A stretch of DNA of 64,000 nucleotides, from the NCBI RefSeq assembly GCF_034808145.1, contig NZ_JAXHGM010000002.1:310001-374000 (forward strand). Reading direction: 5' to 3'. The DNA is from Halorubellus sp034808145 (GTDB lineage: Archaea > Halobacteriota > Halobacteria > Halobacteriales > Natrialbaceae). Shown one piece after another: positions 9,595 to 18,368 of this stretch. Each line of letters opens with the position of its first letter. Position 1 is the stretch's first letter. The notes below the pieces were generated by a model. It was given only the letters and a program-made list of their open reading frames with translations, had not been told where the DNA came from and made no database searches. A program made the position numbers and the translations under genes.

Positions 9595-11064
9595 ATGTCC
9601 CTCCCGCGCAGGCGCGACGTGCTCGCGAGCGCCGGTGCGAGCGCGAGCGCGCTCGCCGGCTGTCTCGACCTCGGCCTCGGCGGTTCGACCGACGGCGACG
9701 CGGACGCGGTCGTCGCCCTGGAGACGGTCGCGGACGGGTTCGCGGCACCGGCTGCGGTCGCGTTCCGACCAGGCGACGACCGACCGTACGTCGTCGACCA
9801 GCCCGGCCGCGCGTACCGCGTCGACGACGACGCCCCCACGGCGGTCGCGGACCTCCGCGACCGCATGGTCTCGATAGGGAGCGGCTACACCGAGCAGGGG
9901 TTCCTCGGCCTCGCCTTCCACCCCGACGGCGACCGGGCGTACGTCCGGTACAGCGCCCCGCGTCGGCGCGGGACGCCCGAGGGCTACTCGCACACGTTCG
10001 TCCTCGACGAGGTGCCCGTCACCGGCGACGGCGCGCTCGCCGTCGACGACGAACGGACGCTCCTCGAGATACCGCAACCGCAGGGGAACCACAACGCCGG
10101 CGACCTCGCGTTCGGCCCCGACGGCCATCTCTACGTCGCGGTCGGCGACGGCGGCGGGGGCGGCGACACCGGGACCGGGCACGTCGAGGACTGGTACGAC
10201 GGGAACGCCGGCGGGAACGGGCAGGACGTCACCGAGAACCTCCTCGGGAGCATCCTCCGCATCGACGTCGACGCGCGCAGTGACGGGAAGCCGTACGGAA
10301 TCCCGGACGACAACCCGCTCGTCGACCGCGACGGCCGCCCGGAGCAGTACGCGTGGGGGCTCCGGAACCCGTGGCGTCTGAGCTTCGACGACGACCGCCT
10401 CGTCGTCGCGGACGTCGGCCAGAACCGCTGGGAGGAGGTGAACGTCGTCGAACGCGGCGGGAACTACGGGTGGAACGTCCGCGAGGGTCGGCACTGCTAC
10501 GGCGCCGAGGACTGCCCGACGGCGACGCCCGACGGCGACCCGCTCCGCGACCCCGTCCTCGAGTACAGTCACGACGTCGGTATCGCGGTCGTCGGCGGGT
10601 ACGTCTACCGCGGGACCGACGTCCCCGCACTCCAGGGACGGTACGTGTTCGCGGACTGGCGTCAGCGGCTCTTCGTCGCCGACCCCTCGGGCGACGCGTG
10701 GACGCGCGAGGACCTCGCGGTCGCCCCCGGCGGCGGGTTCGACCGGTTCGTGCTCGCGTTCGGCGAGGACCACGACGGCGAACTCTACGTCGCGACCGAC
10801 GGCGACAGCGGCCCCGGCGGCGAGAGCGGGCGTCTCTCGAAGTTCGCGCCCGCCGACGCCGCCGACCGCGACCCGACCGGGACCACGGCGTCACTCACCG
10901 ACGCCCTCACGAGCACCGTCGCGGACACGCCCACCCCACCGACCACCGACGACGAACCCGGCGACGACGCCGGCCAGGGCAGCGACGGCACGCCCGGGTT
11001 CGGCGCGCTCGCCGCAGTCGCCGCGCTCGCCGGCACCGCCGCTCGGCGACTCAACCGTCACTGA
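9595..11064 (+). CDS. PQQ-type glucose/sorbosone dehydrogenase-like lipoprotein with PGF-CTERM tail
   Basis: 489 residues, a soluble glucose dehydrogenase (GSDH) six-bladed propeller acting outside the cell. The N-terminus has a Tat motif (RRRDVLAS) and a lipobox LAGC with C23. Core motifs include EQGFLGLAFHPD, GNHNAGDLAFGPDG and AWGLRNPWRLSFD; the HN pair fits the calcium/PQQ site of the family. A Thr/Asp-rich linker leads to a C-terminal tripartite signal: PGF at 467-469, a hydrophobic helix and RRLNRH. That is the archaeosortase A (PGF-CTERM) pattern. Having both a lipobox and PGF-CTERM is odd. Substrate unknown. Confidence 0.88.
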   Translation: MSLPRRRDVLASAGASASALAGCLDLGLGGSTDGDADAVVALETVADGFAAPAAVAFRPGDDRPYVVDQPGRAYRVDDDAPTAVADLRDRMVSIGSGYTEQGFLGLAFHPDGDRAYVRYSAPRRRGTPEGYSHTFVLDEVPVTGDGALAVDDERTLLEIPQPQGNHNAGDLAFGPDGHLYVAVGDGGGGGDTGTGHVEDWYDGNAGGNGQDVTENLLGSILRIDVDARSDGKPYGIPDDNPLVDRDGRPEQYAWGLRNPWRLSFDDDRLVVADVGQNRWEEVNVVERGGNYGWNVREGRHCYGAEDCPTATPDGDPLRDPVLEYSHDVGIAVVGGYVYRGTDVPALQGRYVFADWRQRLFVADPSGDAWTREDLAVAPGGGFDRFVLAFGEDHDGELYVATDGDSGPGGESGRLSKFAPADAADRDPTGTTASLTDALTSTVADTPTPPTTDDEPGDDAGQGSDGTPGFGALAAVAALAGTAARRLNRH

Positions 11065-11105
11065 AAACTCACCGACGTCTCCCCCGCCGGAACGCACGCT
11101 CGCGG

Positions 11106-12434
11106 TCAGTCGTCGTCCGTGAACGCACCCAGCGGCGACTCGCTCGCCGACCCGTCATCGTCCGTCGCGAGCATCGCCGCCACCGCCGGCGGCATCCCGT
11201 CCACCTCGAACTCCGGGTCGAACAACTGGAGCGCGGTGTTGATAGTCGACCAGTCGTCGTCCGCGGCCGCGTCCCGGAGGCTCTTCGTCGGCGCCGACAG
11301 GAGCTGGGAGACCAGAGCGTCAGCCATCGACTCCACGACCGCCGCCTCGTCGTCGTCCAGATCGAGCTTCGACAACGCGGTCTCGACCTCCCGCGCCTTC
11401 ATCCGCTCGGCGGACTCGTACATCGCCGCGATGACCTCGTCCGCGCGCTGGCGCTTGAACTGCTCGAGGAGGTTCTCCAACTCCGCGTCCACGATGCGTT
11501 CGACGGCCTCGGCGGCCTCCCGGCGGTTCTCGCGGGTCTCCTCGGTGACGTCCTCGAGCGCGTCCAGGTCGTACACCGTCACCGCGTCGATGTCGTCCGC
11601 CGCCGGATCGACGTCCCGGGGCTGCGCGAGGTCGACGACGGTCACGCCGCCGGAACCGGCGAGCACGCTCGCGTCCACGACCAGGTCGTCGCTCGACGTC
11701 GCCGACACCACCACGTCGACGCGCGAGACGACCGTGTCGACCGCCGACAACGGCACCGGCTCGGTCGGCACGTCGAGCTCGTCGACGACGTGCTCGGCGT
11801 TCGCGACGGTGCGGTTCGCGACGACGAGCCGGCCGACGCCGCGGTCCGCGAGCGCTCGCGCCGCCAGCAACCCCATCTCGCCGGCGCCGACGACGAGCGC
11901 CGTCGCGCCCTCGAGCTCGCGGTCCGCGGCGACGCGTTCGGCGGCCGCCGACCCGAGGGAGACGACGCCCTCGTTCACGTCCGTCTCCGTCCGCGCGCGC
12001 TCGCCGACGTGCACCGCCTTCAGGACCGCGTCCTCCAGGACGTCCGATATCGTCCCGACCTGCTGGGCGGTCTCCAGGGCGTCCCGGACCTGCCCGAGCA
12101 CCTGGTCCTCGCCCAGGACGAGCGAATCCAGCCCCGACGCCACCCGGAGCAGGTGCGCGAGGCTCTCCTCGTGAGCCATCTCCACGCGAGCGTCGTCGCT
12201 CGCGTCCGCGCCGTACTCCGCGAGCGCCGCCCGCCCCGTGCCGGCGTCGCTCGCGCCGACGTACGCCTCCGCCCGGTTACACGTCTGGAGGACGAACGCC
12301 TCCTCGACGCCGTCGGTCGCCGCGAGCGTCCCGAGCACCGCGGCGGGGTCGCGAGTGCTCGCAGCAGCGACGTCGTCGACGCTCCCGGTGCTGTGAGTGA
12401 CGCGAACGCCCGTGATGACGCCTGTGTCCTTCAT
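11106..12434 (-). CDS. hemA: glutamyl-tRNA reductase
   Basis: First committed enzyme of tetrapyrrole synthesis from glutamyl-tRNA. 442 residues, normal length. The catalytic cysteine is C52 in LQTCNRAE; an NADPH-binding GAGEMG lies around 183, and the C-terminal helical dimerisation domain is present, ending in an acidic haloarchaeal tail. Its ATG overlaps the stop of the preceding precorrin-2 dehydrogenase gene (TAATG), so the two are translationally coupled. It is the last gene of a three-gene heme operon. Confidence 0.97.
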   Translation of the reverse strand: MKDTGVITGVRVTHSTGSVDDVAAASTRDPAAVLGTLAATDGVEEAFVLQTCNRAEAYVGASDAGTGRAALAEYGADASDDARVEMAHEESLAHLLRVASGLDSLVLGEDQVLGQVRDALETAQQVGTISDVLEDAVLKAVHVGERARTETDVNEGVVSLGSAAAERVAADRELEGATALVVGAGEMGLLAARALADRGVGRLVVANRTVANAEHVVDELDVPTEPVPLSAVDTVVSRVDVVVSATSSDDLVVDASVLAGSGGVTVVDLAQPRDVDPAADDIDAVTVYDLDALEDVTEETRENRREAAEAVERIVDAELENLLEQFKRQRADEVIAAMYESAERMKAREVETALSKLDLDDDEAAVVESMADALVSQLLSAPTKSLRDAAADDDWSTINTALQLFDPEFEVDGMPPAVAAMLATDDDGSASESPLGAFTDDD

Positions 12435-13084
12435 TATTTGACGAGTTCGGGTGCGACGTCCGCGAGGACGTCGTCAATCAGTTGTCGTGGTTTGGCGTTA
12501 CCGGTACGTAAAGTTGTCCAAACGTCCGGCGACCGCACGACGGCACGCACCACGTCACGGCGTCGCTCCGGGTCGACGCCGCGACGCTGCAGGTCCTCGC
12601 GGAGCGCGCCGGTGAGGTCGGCCATCGCGCCCGCACCGGCCACCTCGTCCTCGATACGCTCGCGGAGGTGCTTCGAGAGTGCGGGGCTGGCGCCACCGGT
12701 CGCGACCGACACGACGACGGGGTCGTCCCGCACCGTCGCGGGCACGACGACGCTCCCCGGGTCGCGCTCGCCGTGCGTGTCCGTCCGGTTCACGAGCACG
12801 CCTCGCGCTCGGGCCTCGCTCTCGACGCGCGCGTTCACGGCGCCGTCGTCGGTCGCCGCCACCGCCAGCGCGGGGTCGACGCGGTCGAACCACGCGGCGA
12901 CGTCGTCGAGCGCGACCTCGCTCCGGACGCGCTCGGCGCCGCCGAAGTCCGCGTCCGCGAACGCCGGCGAGACGACGACGACGTCCGCCTCCGCCGCGAA
13001 CCGACGCGCCTTCCGCGCACCGACCGCGCCGCCGCCGACGACGAGCACGCGCTCACCGGCGAAGTCGTGATAGAGCGGGAGCAT
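12434..13084 (-). CDS. precorrin-2 dehydrogenase/sirohydrochlorin ferrochelatase-like protein
   Basis: 216 residues, the CysG N-terminal/Met8 type. It converts precorrin-2 to sirohydrochlorin with NAD; some members also insert iron. The Rossmann motif GGGAVG is at 17-22. The family motif TGGASPALSKHLRERIE is present. ATG 13084 (MLPLYHDF) was chosen; an upstream in-frame start would overlap the previous gene. It starts 4 bases after the stop of the siroheme decarboxylase gene and overlaps hemA by one base. Together the operon supplies siroheme and heme. Confidence 0.93.
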   Translation of the reverse strand: MLPLYHDFAGERVLVVGGGAVGARKARRFAAEADVVVVSPAFADADFGGAERVRSEVALDDVAAWFDRVDPALAVAATDDGAVNARVESEARARGVLVNRTDTHGERDPGSVVVPATVRDDPVVVSVATGGASPALSKHLRERIEDEVAGAGAMADLTGALREDLQRRGVDPERRRDVVRAVVRSPDVWTTLRTGNAKPRQLIDDVLADVAPELVK

Positions 13085-13088
13085 CAGA

Positions 13089-14165
13089 TTACCTCGACGC
13101 GTCCGTGTTCGCGTCCGCACGTTCGTCCAGCCGGATACCGGTCTTCTTCAGGATGCGCGTCGAGAACAGCGTGTCCCAGTCCTCGTCGGTCACGTCCCAG
13201 TACTCGCTCATGACCTCGCGGACCTGCTCGACGCGCTCGGCGCTCTCCGCCTCGCTGCGGCCGTGGGTCATCGCGAAGAAGTTGTACGGCCACACGCCCT
13301 CGTGACGCGGGCGCTCGTAGCAGTGCGTGACGAACTCCAGGCTCGCGACCTCCGGGCCGACCTCGTCGACGAGGTCGTCGGGGACGTTCCACACGGTCAT
13401 CCCGTTCTCCGTGTACCCGAGCGCGTAGTGGTTCGGGACCACGCCCACGCGTCGGACCTTCCCCTCGACCTCGAACCGCCGGAGGGTCTCGAGTACCCAC
13501 TGGACGTCGACGTCGAGCGTCTCGGCGACGTCCCGGTACGGCGACGACGTCACCGGCAGCCCGCCCTGGACCTCAAGCACGAGGTCGCGCTCCTCCGGCG
13601 TCAACGTCCCTCGCCCGGACGGCTCCGGGTTCGGCCCCAGACAGGAGAGGTCGATGTCGCCCTCCGGGACCGGCCCATCGACGAGGAACTTCGCCTCCAC
13701 GCGGAACTCCGTCTGCTTCGGGAGGTTGTACGTCTCCTGGCCGGTCTCCGCCTCGATGTCCGCGAGTACCTCGTCGACGCGCTCCGGGTCCGCGACCGAC
13801 ACGACGAACCACACGTTCAGATGCGGGTGCTCGCGCTCGTAGTTGTGCGCGACCTCCCGATGCGAGTTCACCGCCTCGACGACCTCGTCGAACCGGTCGG
13901 CGGGCGCGTGCATCGCGACGAGCGTCGCCGCGCCCCCAATCTCCTGAGCGTTCACGAGCGGCCCGAACCGCGACAGCACGCCCTCCTCGTCGAGGGTCCG
14001 CACCCGCGCGAGCAACTCGTCGGCGTCGACGTCGATGGCGCGCTCGCGGAGCGCCGCCGCCGCCGACTCGAACGGCCGCTCCACGACGGGGAACCCGCCC
14101 TGGAACGCGTTCACGACCGTGCGATCCACGTCGTCCAGCTCGTAGTCGACGTCTCCCCGTCCCAT
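13089..14165 (-). CDS. ahbB: siroheme decarboxylase, fused two-domain (AhbA/AhbB-like)
   Basis: 358 residues made of two Lrp/AsnC-like units in tandem: about 5-160 and 185-340. Each has a winged-helix part followed by an RAM-like domain with the family signatures (HNYEREHPHLNVWFV in the first, THCYERPRHEGVWPYNFFAMTHGR in the second). In Ahb enzymes these domains decarboxylate siroheme to 12,18-didecarboxysiroheme, as separate small subunits A and B. A paralogue of the same architecture is at 44800. Which is A and which is B is uncertain. It opens the operon ahb-precorrin-2 dehydrogenase-hemA and has a TATA-like box at 14191. Confidence 0.88.
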   Translation of the reverse strand: MGRGDVDYELDDVDRTVVNAFQGGFPVVERPFESAAAALRERAIDVDADELLARVRTLDEEGVLSRFGPLVNAQEIGGAATLVAMHAPADRFDEVVEAVNSHREVAHNYEREHPHLNVWFVVSVADPERVDEVLADIEAETGQETYNLPKQTEFRVEAKFLVDGPVPEGDIDLSCLGPNPEPSGRGTLTPEERDLVLEVQGGLPVTSSPYRDVAETLDVDVQWVLETLRRFEVEGKVRRVGVVPNHYALGYTENGMTVWNVPDDLVDEVGPEVASLEFVTHCYERPRHEGVWPYNFFAMTHGRSEAESAERVEQVREVMSEYWDVTDEDWDTLFSTRILKKTGIRLDERADANTDASR

Positions 14166-14190
14166 TTGCTAGGCGCTCGGGTCCGCGAGC

Positions 14191-14198
14191 GTATAAGA
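14191..14198 (-). promoter_or_regulatory. TATA-like box of the heme operon
   Basis: TCTTATAC on the minus strand, about 29 bases before ATG 14165. Consistent with a leaderless transcript of the three-gene heme operon. Confidence 0.55.
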
Positions 14199-14307
14199 GA
14201 CCCGGGTCTTCCGAGCCCGTGAAAACCAGGCGCTCGCTGCGCCGTCGACGCCGAACCGCGCCGCGGCGGGACAAGATACGTAACCCTGCCTCGCGACGTT
14301 CCGGGCG

Positions 14308-15681
14308 ATGCCCTCCAGCAGTTCGCTCCCCGCGACGCGGCGACGCGTCCTCCGGGCGCTCGCGGGCGCCACCACCGTCGCCGCGGGCGGCGCGACCGCC
14401 GGCTGTCTCGACGGCTTCCGGTCGCGGGTCGCGCGTCCCGGTATCGCCTGGCCCGGGTTCATGGGTGGCCCGGGTCGGACCGCGTGGCGCGACGCAGCCA
14501 CCGGCCCGACGACCGCGCCCGGCGAAGCCGCTCGCTGGGAGTTCGACAACGGCGTCGTCTCGACGCACGTCCCCAATCCCGCCGTCGCCGACGGCGTCGC
14601 GTACGTCGCGACGCCCTGGAGCGACGCCGACGCCGAGGAGAACCGGCTCACGGTCGCCGCCGTCGACGTCGCGAGTGCGTCGGCGCGCTGGACGACGACC
14701 GTCCCCACCAGCGCGACCGCCATCGAACCGCCCGGCGCGACCGCGGTCACCGACGACCTCGTCCTCGCCGGGAGCGTCTACGCCGCCGTCGCGCTCGAGC
14801 GCGAGACCGGCGACGTCCGCTGGCGTACCGACCACGGCCTCCCGATGCCCGCCGTCCGCGGCGACGGCGTGCTCGCCCTCGGCCGCGCCGAAGCCGACGA
14901 GCACGCGTTCGCGTGGCTCGACCGCGACGACGGCAGCGTCCAGTGGACGATCCCGTTCGACCTCTTCGAGGACGGGCGACCGGTCGGCCGGACGCCGGTC
15001 GCGAGCGTCGACGCCGAGCGCGCGTACGTCCTGCAACGCGACCGCCTCGTCGCGTTCGAGCGCGGGACCGGCGACGAGACGTGGACGCACCGGTTCGACG
15101 CCACCGACGCGACGCCCAGTCACCGCGCCGCGGCCGTCAGGGACGGCCGGGCGTACGTCGCACTGAGTCGGCCGTCGACCGGTCGGGGCGACGACGAACG
15201 CGCCCCGAGCCGTGTCGTCGCGCTCGATACCACGACCGGCAACGCAGCGTGGACTCGCCGGGTCGGCACGACCGACGCGACGTACGCGGCGTCCAACCCC
15301 GCGGTCGGCCCCGGCGTCGTCCTCGTCGCCGGGAGCGACGGCCCCGAACCCGACGATTCGAGCGACGACGCCGATACCCCTCCCGAGAGCGTCGTCGTCG
15401 CGCTCGACGCTCGCTCGGGCGACGTCCGCTGGCGCCTCGACGTCGACGACCCGCTCGGCCGGACGCTCCTCGTCGACGGCACCCGCGCCTACGTCGCTCG
15501 AACGGGTCCGAGACAAGCCAGCGTCACCCAGTCCGCCGTTCACGCCATCTCCATTCCCGACCGGGCGACCGCGTGGCGGACCAGCCCCCGGACCGGCGAC
15601 GTCCCGCTCGCGGCCATCGGGTCCGGCCACTCGCTGCTCGGCGCCGACCGCCGCGAAGCCGATCTCCGGACCTACCGCTGA
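14308..15681 (+). CDS. PQQ-like beta-propeller lipoprotein
   Basis: 457 residues, anchored outside the membrane. The N-terminus has twin arginines (R11-R13), a hydrophobic stretch and a lipobox TAGC with C33. The rest is a repeated-blade propeller of the PQQ/BamB type: VYAAVALERETGDVRWRT, RVVALDTTTGNAAWTRR, VVVALDARSGDVRWRL. No catalytic residues can be assigned; such proteins in archaea are mostly uncharacterised and may be scaffolds or redox enzymes. Divergent from the heme operon across a 142-base gap. Confidence 0.82.
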   Translation: MPSSSSLPATRRRVLRALAGATTVAAGGATAGCLDGFRSRVARPGIAWPGFMGGPGRTAWRDAATGPTTAPGEAARWEFDNGVVSTHVPNPAVADGVAYVATPWSDADAEENRLTVAAVDVASASARWTTTVPTSATAIEPPGATAVTDDLVLAGSVYAAVALERETGDVRWRTDHGLPMPAVRGDGVLALGRAEADEHAFAWLDRDDGSVQWTIPFDLFEDGRPVGRTPVASVDAERAYVLQRDRLVAFERGTGDETWTHRFDATDATPSHRAAAVRDGRAYVALSRPSTGRGDDERAPSRVVALDTTTGNAAWTRRVGTTDATYAASNPAVGPGVVLVAGSDGPEPDDSSDDADTPPESVVVALDARSGDVRWRLDVDDPLGRTLLVDGTRAYVARTGPRQASVTQSAVHAISIPDRATAWRTSPRTGDVPLAAIGSGHSLLGADRREADLRTYR

Positions 15682-15745
15682 CCGCACGACGCTCGCAGCG
15701 GCCGCTGCCGAACCTGGTCGACGTCCTGGAACGAGAACCGACCGC

Positions 15746-16153
15746 TTATTCGTCGCCGCGGACGCCCGTCACGTCGAACCCGAGGTCCTCGATGCCAGCG
15801 ACGATGGCGTCGTGGTCGGCCTCGGCGAGGTAGTACATGACGATGTCGAAGCTCCCCTGGCGGAGGAGCTGCTGGCACTCCCACACGAACGCCTCGTCGT
15901 CGATCGTCAATCCCTGATGCTGGTTCGAGGAGAAGTCCGTGTCGTCGTTCCCGCTCTCGACGTACACGTCCTCGGGGTCGTGCCCGCTGTGTTCGGCGAT
16001 CACGTCCGCGGCGTCGAGCGTCGCCTGCATCATCTGGACGTCCGCCTGTCCGTCGTACTCGGTGTGGACGACGACACCGTTCAGTTCCACGTCGCCGGGT
16101 TCGAGCAGCGCCTTCGTCCGCCGATAGAGGTCGTCGTCGAGCGTCTCGCTCAT
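15746..16153 (-). CDS. conserved haloarchaeal protein (DUF5778-like)
   Basis: 135-residue soluble, acidic protein found widely in haloarchaea; the family is, I believe, DUF5778. It begins MSETLDDDLYRRTKALLEPG and contains a FVWECQQLLRQGSFDIVMYY segment in the second half. There is one cysteine and no recognised catalytic motif. A TATA-like GTTTACTC (16176-16183) lies 27 bases before ATG 16153, supporting a leaderless start. It is a single gene. Function unknown. Confidence 0.8.
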   Translation of the reverse strand: MSETLDDDLYRRTKALLEPGDVELNGVVVHTEYDGQADVQMMQATLDAADVIAEHSGHDPEDVYVESGNDDTDFSSNQHQGLTIDDEAFVWECQQLLRQGSFDIVMYYLAEADHDAIVAGIEDLGFDVTGVRGDE

Positions 16154-16377
16154 GTCCCGGACGTTTCGCGGCCGCGAGTAAACGCTTCACGATTCCGCGC
16201 CGACGACCGGCGGCGGCACGACCGAACGCCGACGCCGTCGCTGTCGACCGTGAGGACCGGGACGCCCGGCGAGCGCGAGGCGCTCGGGGCGTCGAAAAAT
16301 ATCGCAGTCCGCTTCGCGAGAGGAGACGAGAGACCGCCGCCGCCCGGAACCGCTACCGCAACTGGTGGGGAACCGAC

Positions 16378-16572
16378 TTAGAGGCGCTCGAGGTTCTCGG
16401 CGCGCGGGCCCTTGTCGGCCTGCACGATGTCGAACTCGACCTCCTGACCCTCTTCCAGGTCCGGACCGCCGATGTCCTCCATGTGGAAGAACACGTCCTC
16501 GTCGGATTCGTCAGTATCGATGAAACCGTAGCCACCAGTGTCGTTGAAGAAGTCAACCTCGCCTTTCGCCAT
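16378..16572 (-). CDS. cspA: cold-shock protein
   Basis: 64-residue single cold-shock domain that binds single-stranded RNA/DNA. RNP1 is GYGFID (14-19) and RNP2 is VFFHM (27-31). The start MAKGEVDFFN and the length are standard. It is very acidic between the motifs, as in other haloarchaeal copies. A TATA-like ATAAAA (reverse TTTTAT) at 16601-16606 gives a short leader of only a few bases. Divergent from uppS. Confidence 0.96.
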   Translation of the reverse strand: MAKGEVDFFNDTGGYGFIDTDESDEDVFFHMEDIGGPDLEEGQEVEFDIVQADKGPRAENLERL

Positions 16573-16600
16573 TGCAATCGAACCGAATACGTCCTCGTAC

Positions 16601-16606
16601 ATAAAA
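16601..16606 (-). promoter_or_regulatory. TATA-like box of cspA
   Basis: TTTTAT on the minus strand, about 31 bases before the cspA ATG at 16572. Confidence 0.5.
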
Positions 16607-16818
16607 CTGTCCGATAGCGTGAGACCGTCGCGTTCGGGTTCGAGACGCCCGAAGCGGCGTGCTCGACGCGCGTCCGCGGTCCTCGATGAGGTGCGAGGAC
16701 CGTCGTCCGGACGCCCGAGTCGACCACCTCCCGAGACGCTCGCCGGGACCGCGTCGTCGAGGTCGGCGTCGCCGTCAAGCAGAAGACACATATCCGCGGT
16801 CGAATAGGATGCTAACAG

Positions 16819-17739
16819 ATGCGAGCGTGGCTTCGCGAACGCGTACGAGCGGGGTACGAGCACTTGCTCCGCCGGGAGATATCGGGCTCGCCGACGCACG
16901 TCGCCGTCATCATGGACGGGAACCGCCGGTACGCCCGAAAGCAGGGCGAGGACGCCCCCGACGGGCATCGAGCGGGTGCGCAGACGACCGAGGAGATACT
17001 GTCGTGGTGCCAGGACCTCGGCGTCGAGGAGTTGACGCTGTACGCGTTCTCGACGGAGAACTTCGACCGGCCGGCCGAGGAACGCGAGCCGTTGTTCGAC
17101 CTGGTCTCGGAGAAGCTCCGGGAGTTCGGGAACGCGAAGGCAGTGCACGAGAACGAGGTGTGCGTGCGCGCGATAGGCGACCGCGGGATGCTCCCCGAGC
17201 GCGTACGGTCGTCGGCGCGGTACGCGGAGGAGCAGACGCGTGGCTACGACGGGTTCGTGTTGAACGTCGCGCTCGCGTACGGGGGTCGGAACGAGCTCCT
17301 GCACGCCGCGCGTGGCGTCGTCGACGACGTCGCCGCGGGCGAGTTGGACGCCGGCGACGTCGACGTCGCGACCGTCGAGGACCGGCTCTACGGTTGTCCG
17401 GTGCGGGACGTCGACCTCATCATCCGGACGGGCGGTGACGAGCGGACGTCGAACTTCCTGCCGTGGCACGCGAACGGGAACGAGGCGGCGGTGTTCTTCT
17501 GTGCGCCGTACTGGCCGGAGTTCTCGAAGATCGACTTCCTGCGCGCCATCCGCACGTACGAGAACCGCGAGCAGTCCTGGCGGCGGACGCGCGCTCGCCG
17601 GGCGCTGGCGCTCGTTCGCGCGTTCGGGAACGCCGAACTGGAGGAGGCCAGACGGGTCGTCGACCGGTTCCGGGACGCGCTCCCGAAGCGCGAGCGCGCG
17701 GACGCCGAGGAGGTCGCGGCGACCGAACCCGCGGACTGA
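16819..17739 (+). CDS. uppS: polyprenyl (undecaprenyl-type) diphosphate synthase
   Basis: cis-prenyltransferase making the long isoprenoid carrier lipid, which in archaea is used for N-glycosylation. 306 residues. The substrate loop IMDGNRRYARK is at 31-41 with D33 as the key Mg-binding Asp; the C-terminal RTGGDERTSNFLPW and EFSKIDF-type motifs are intact. An ACATAT element near 16790 lies about 28 bases before ATG 16819. The last about 25 residues are an acidic extension. It converges with the DUF58 operon, whose last gene ends 78 bases away. Confidence 0.95.
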   Translation: MRAWLRERVRAGYEHLLRREISGSPTHVAVIMDGNRRYARKQGEDAPDGHRAGAQTTEEILSWCQDLGVEELTLYAFSTENFDRPAEEREPLFDLVSEKLREFGNAKAVHENEVCVRAIGDRGMLPERVRSSARYAEEQTRGYDGFVLNVALAYGGRNELLHAARGVVDDVAAGELDAGDVDVATVEDRLYGCPVRDVDLIIRTGGDERTSNFLPWHANGNEAAVFFCAPYWPEFSKIDFLRAIRTYENREQSWRRTRARRALALVRAFGNAELEEARRVVDRFRDALPKRERADAEEVAATEPAD

Positions 17740-17816
17740 CTGTCGCGGCGACCGAACCCGCGACCGAGTTGGGCGACCGAACCCGCGGCCTGCTCGGTGT
17801 GCGTGGGCCGGCGCCG

Positions 17817-18368
17817 TCAGTCGCGGAGCGAGAGTGCGACGAGGACGCCACCGGCGAGCGCGAGCGCCGCACCGGTCGGTGACGCGGTCGTGGGGGCTCG
17901 TGCGAGGAGCGCCGCGGCGAGTGCGGCGACGGCGCAGACGGCGAGCGTCCACGCCGTCCGGCGTCCTTCGAGCGCCGCGGTGTCGGCGCCCGGGGCGTGC
18001 GCGTGCAGGGAGACGGTTCGCTCCCCGGCGTCGTACGCGACGACGACGAGGACGACCCCGGCGAGGACGGCGAGGTCCCCGAGACCCGTGAGGACGCCGG
18101 CGAGCGTCGCGGCCAGCAGCGCGAGCGAGCCGGCGCGCCGCGCTCGCGGTCGGTCCCGGAGGACGCCAGTGACGTGCGCGACCGCGCCGACGGCGGCGAT
18201 GGCCGTCGTCCACGCGGCGGTGGCGGCGACCGCGACCGCGAGCGCGTCCGCACCGACCGCGAGCACCAGTCCCGGACGCGTCGCGTTCGCCCGGTTCGAT
18301 TCGCTCTCGGCGCCGCTCGCGCTGGCGTCGGGTCGCCCGTCGCGGTCGGTCGAGTCGGTCCGGGTCAC
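17817..18368 (-). CDS. multi-spanning membrane protein, last gene of the DUF58 operon (DUF7519-like)
   Basis: 183 residues: an acidic, Ser-rich cytoplasmic N-terminus of about 35 residues and then about five hydrophobic helices to the C-terminus. The start is the GTG at 18368, which overlaps the stop of the DUF58 gene as GTGA, so translation is probably coupled. It has no recognised active site. In haloarchaea a protein of this kind usually sits next to DUF58 and DUF4129 genes; I believe it is the DUF7519 family but this is from memory. Role presumably in the same envelope complex. Confidence 0.72.
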   Translation of the reverse strand: MTRTDSTDRDGRPDASASGAESESNRANATRPGLVLAVGADALAVAVAATAAWTTAIAAVGAVAHVTGVLRDRPRARRAGSLALLAATLAGVLTGLGDLAVLAGVVLVVVAYDAGERTVSLHAHAPGADTAALEGRRTAWTLAVCAVAALAAALLARAPTTASPTGAALALAGGVLVALSLRD

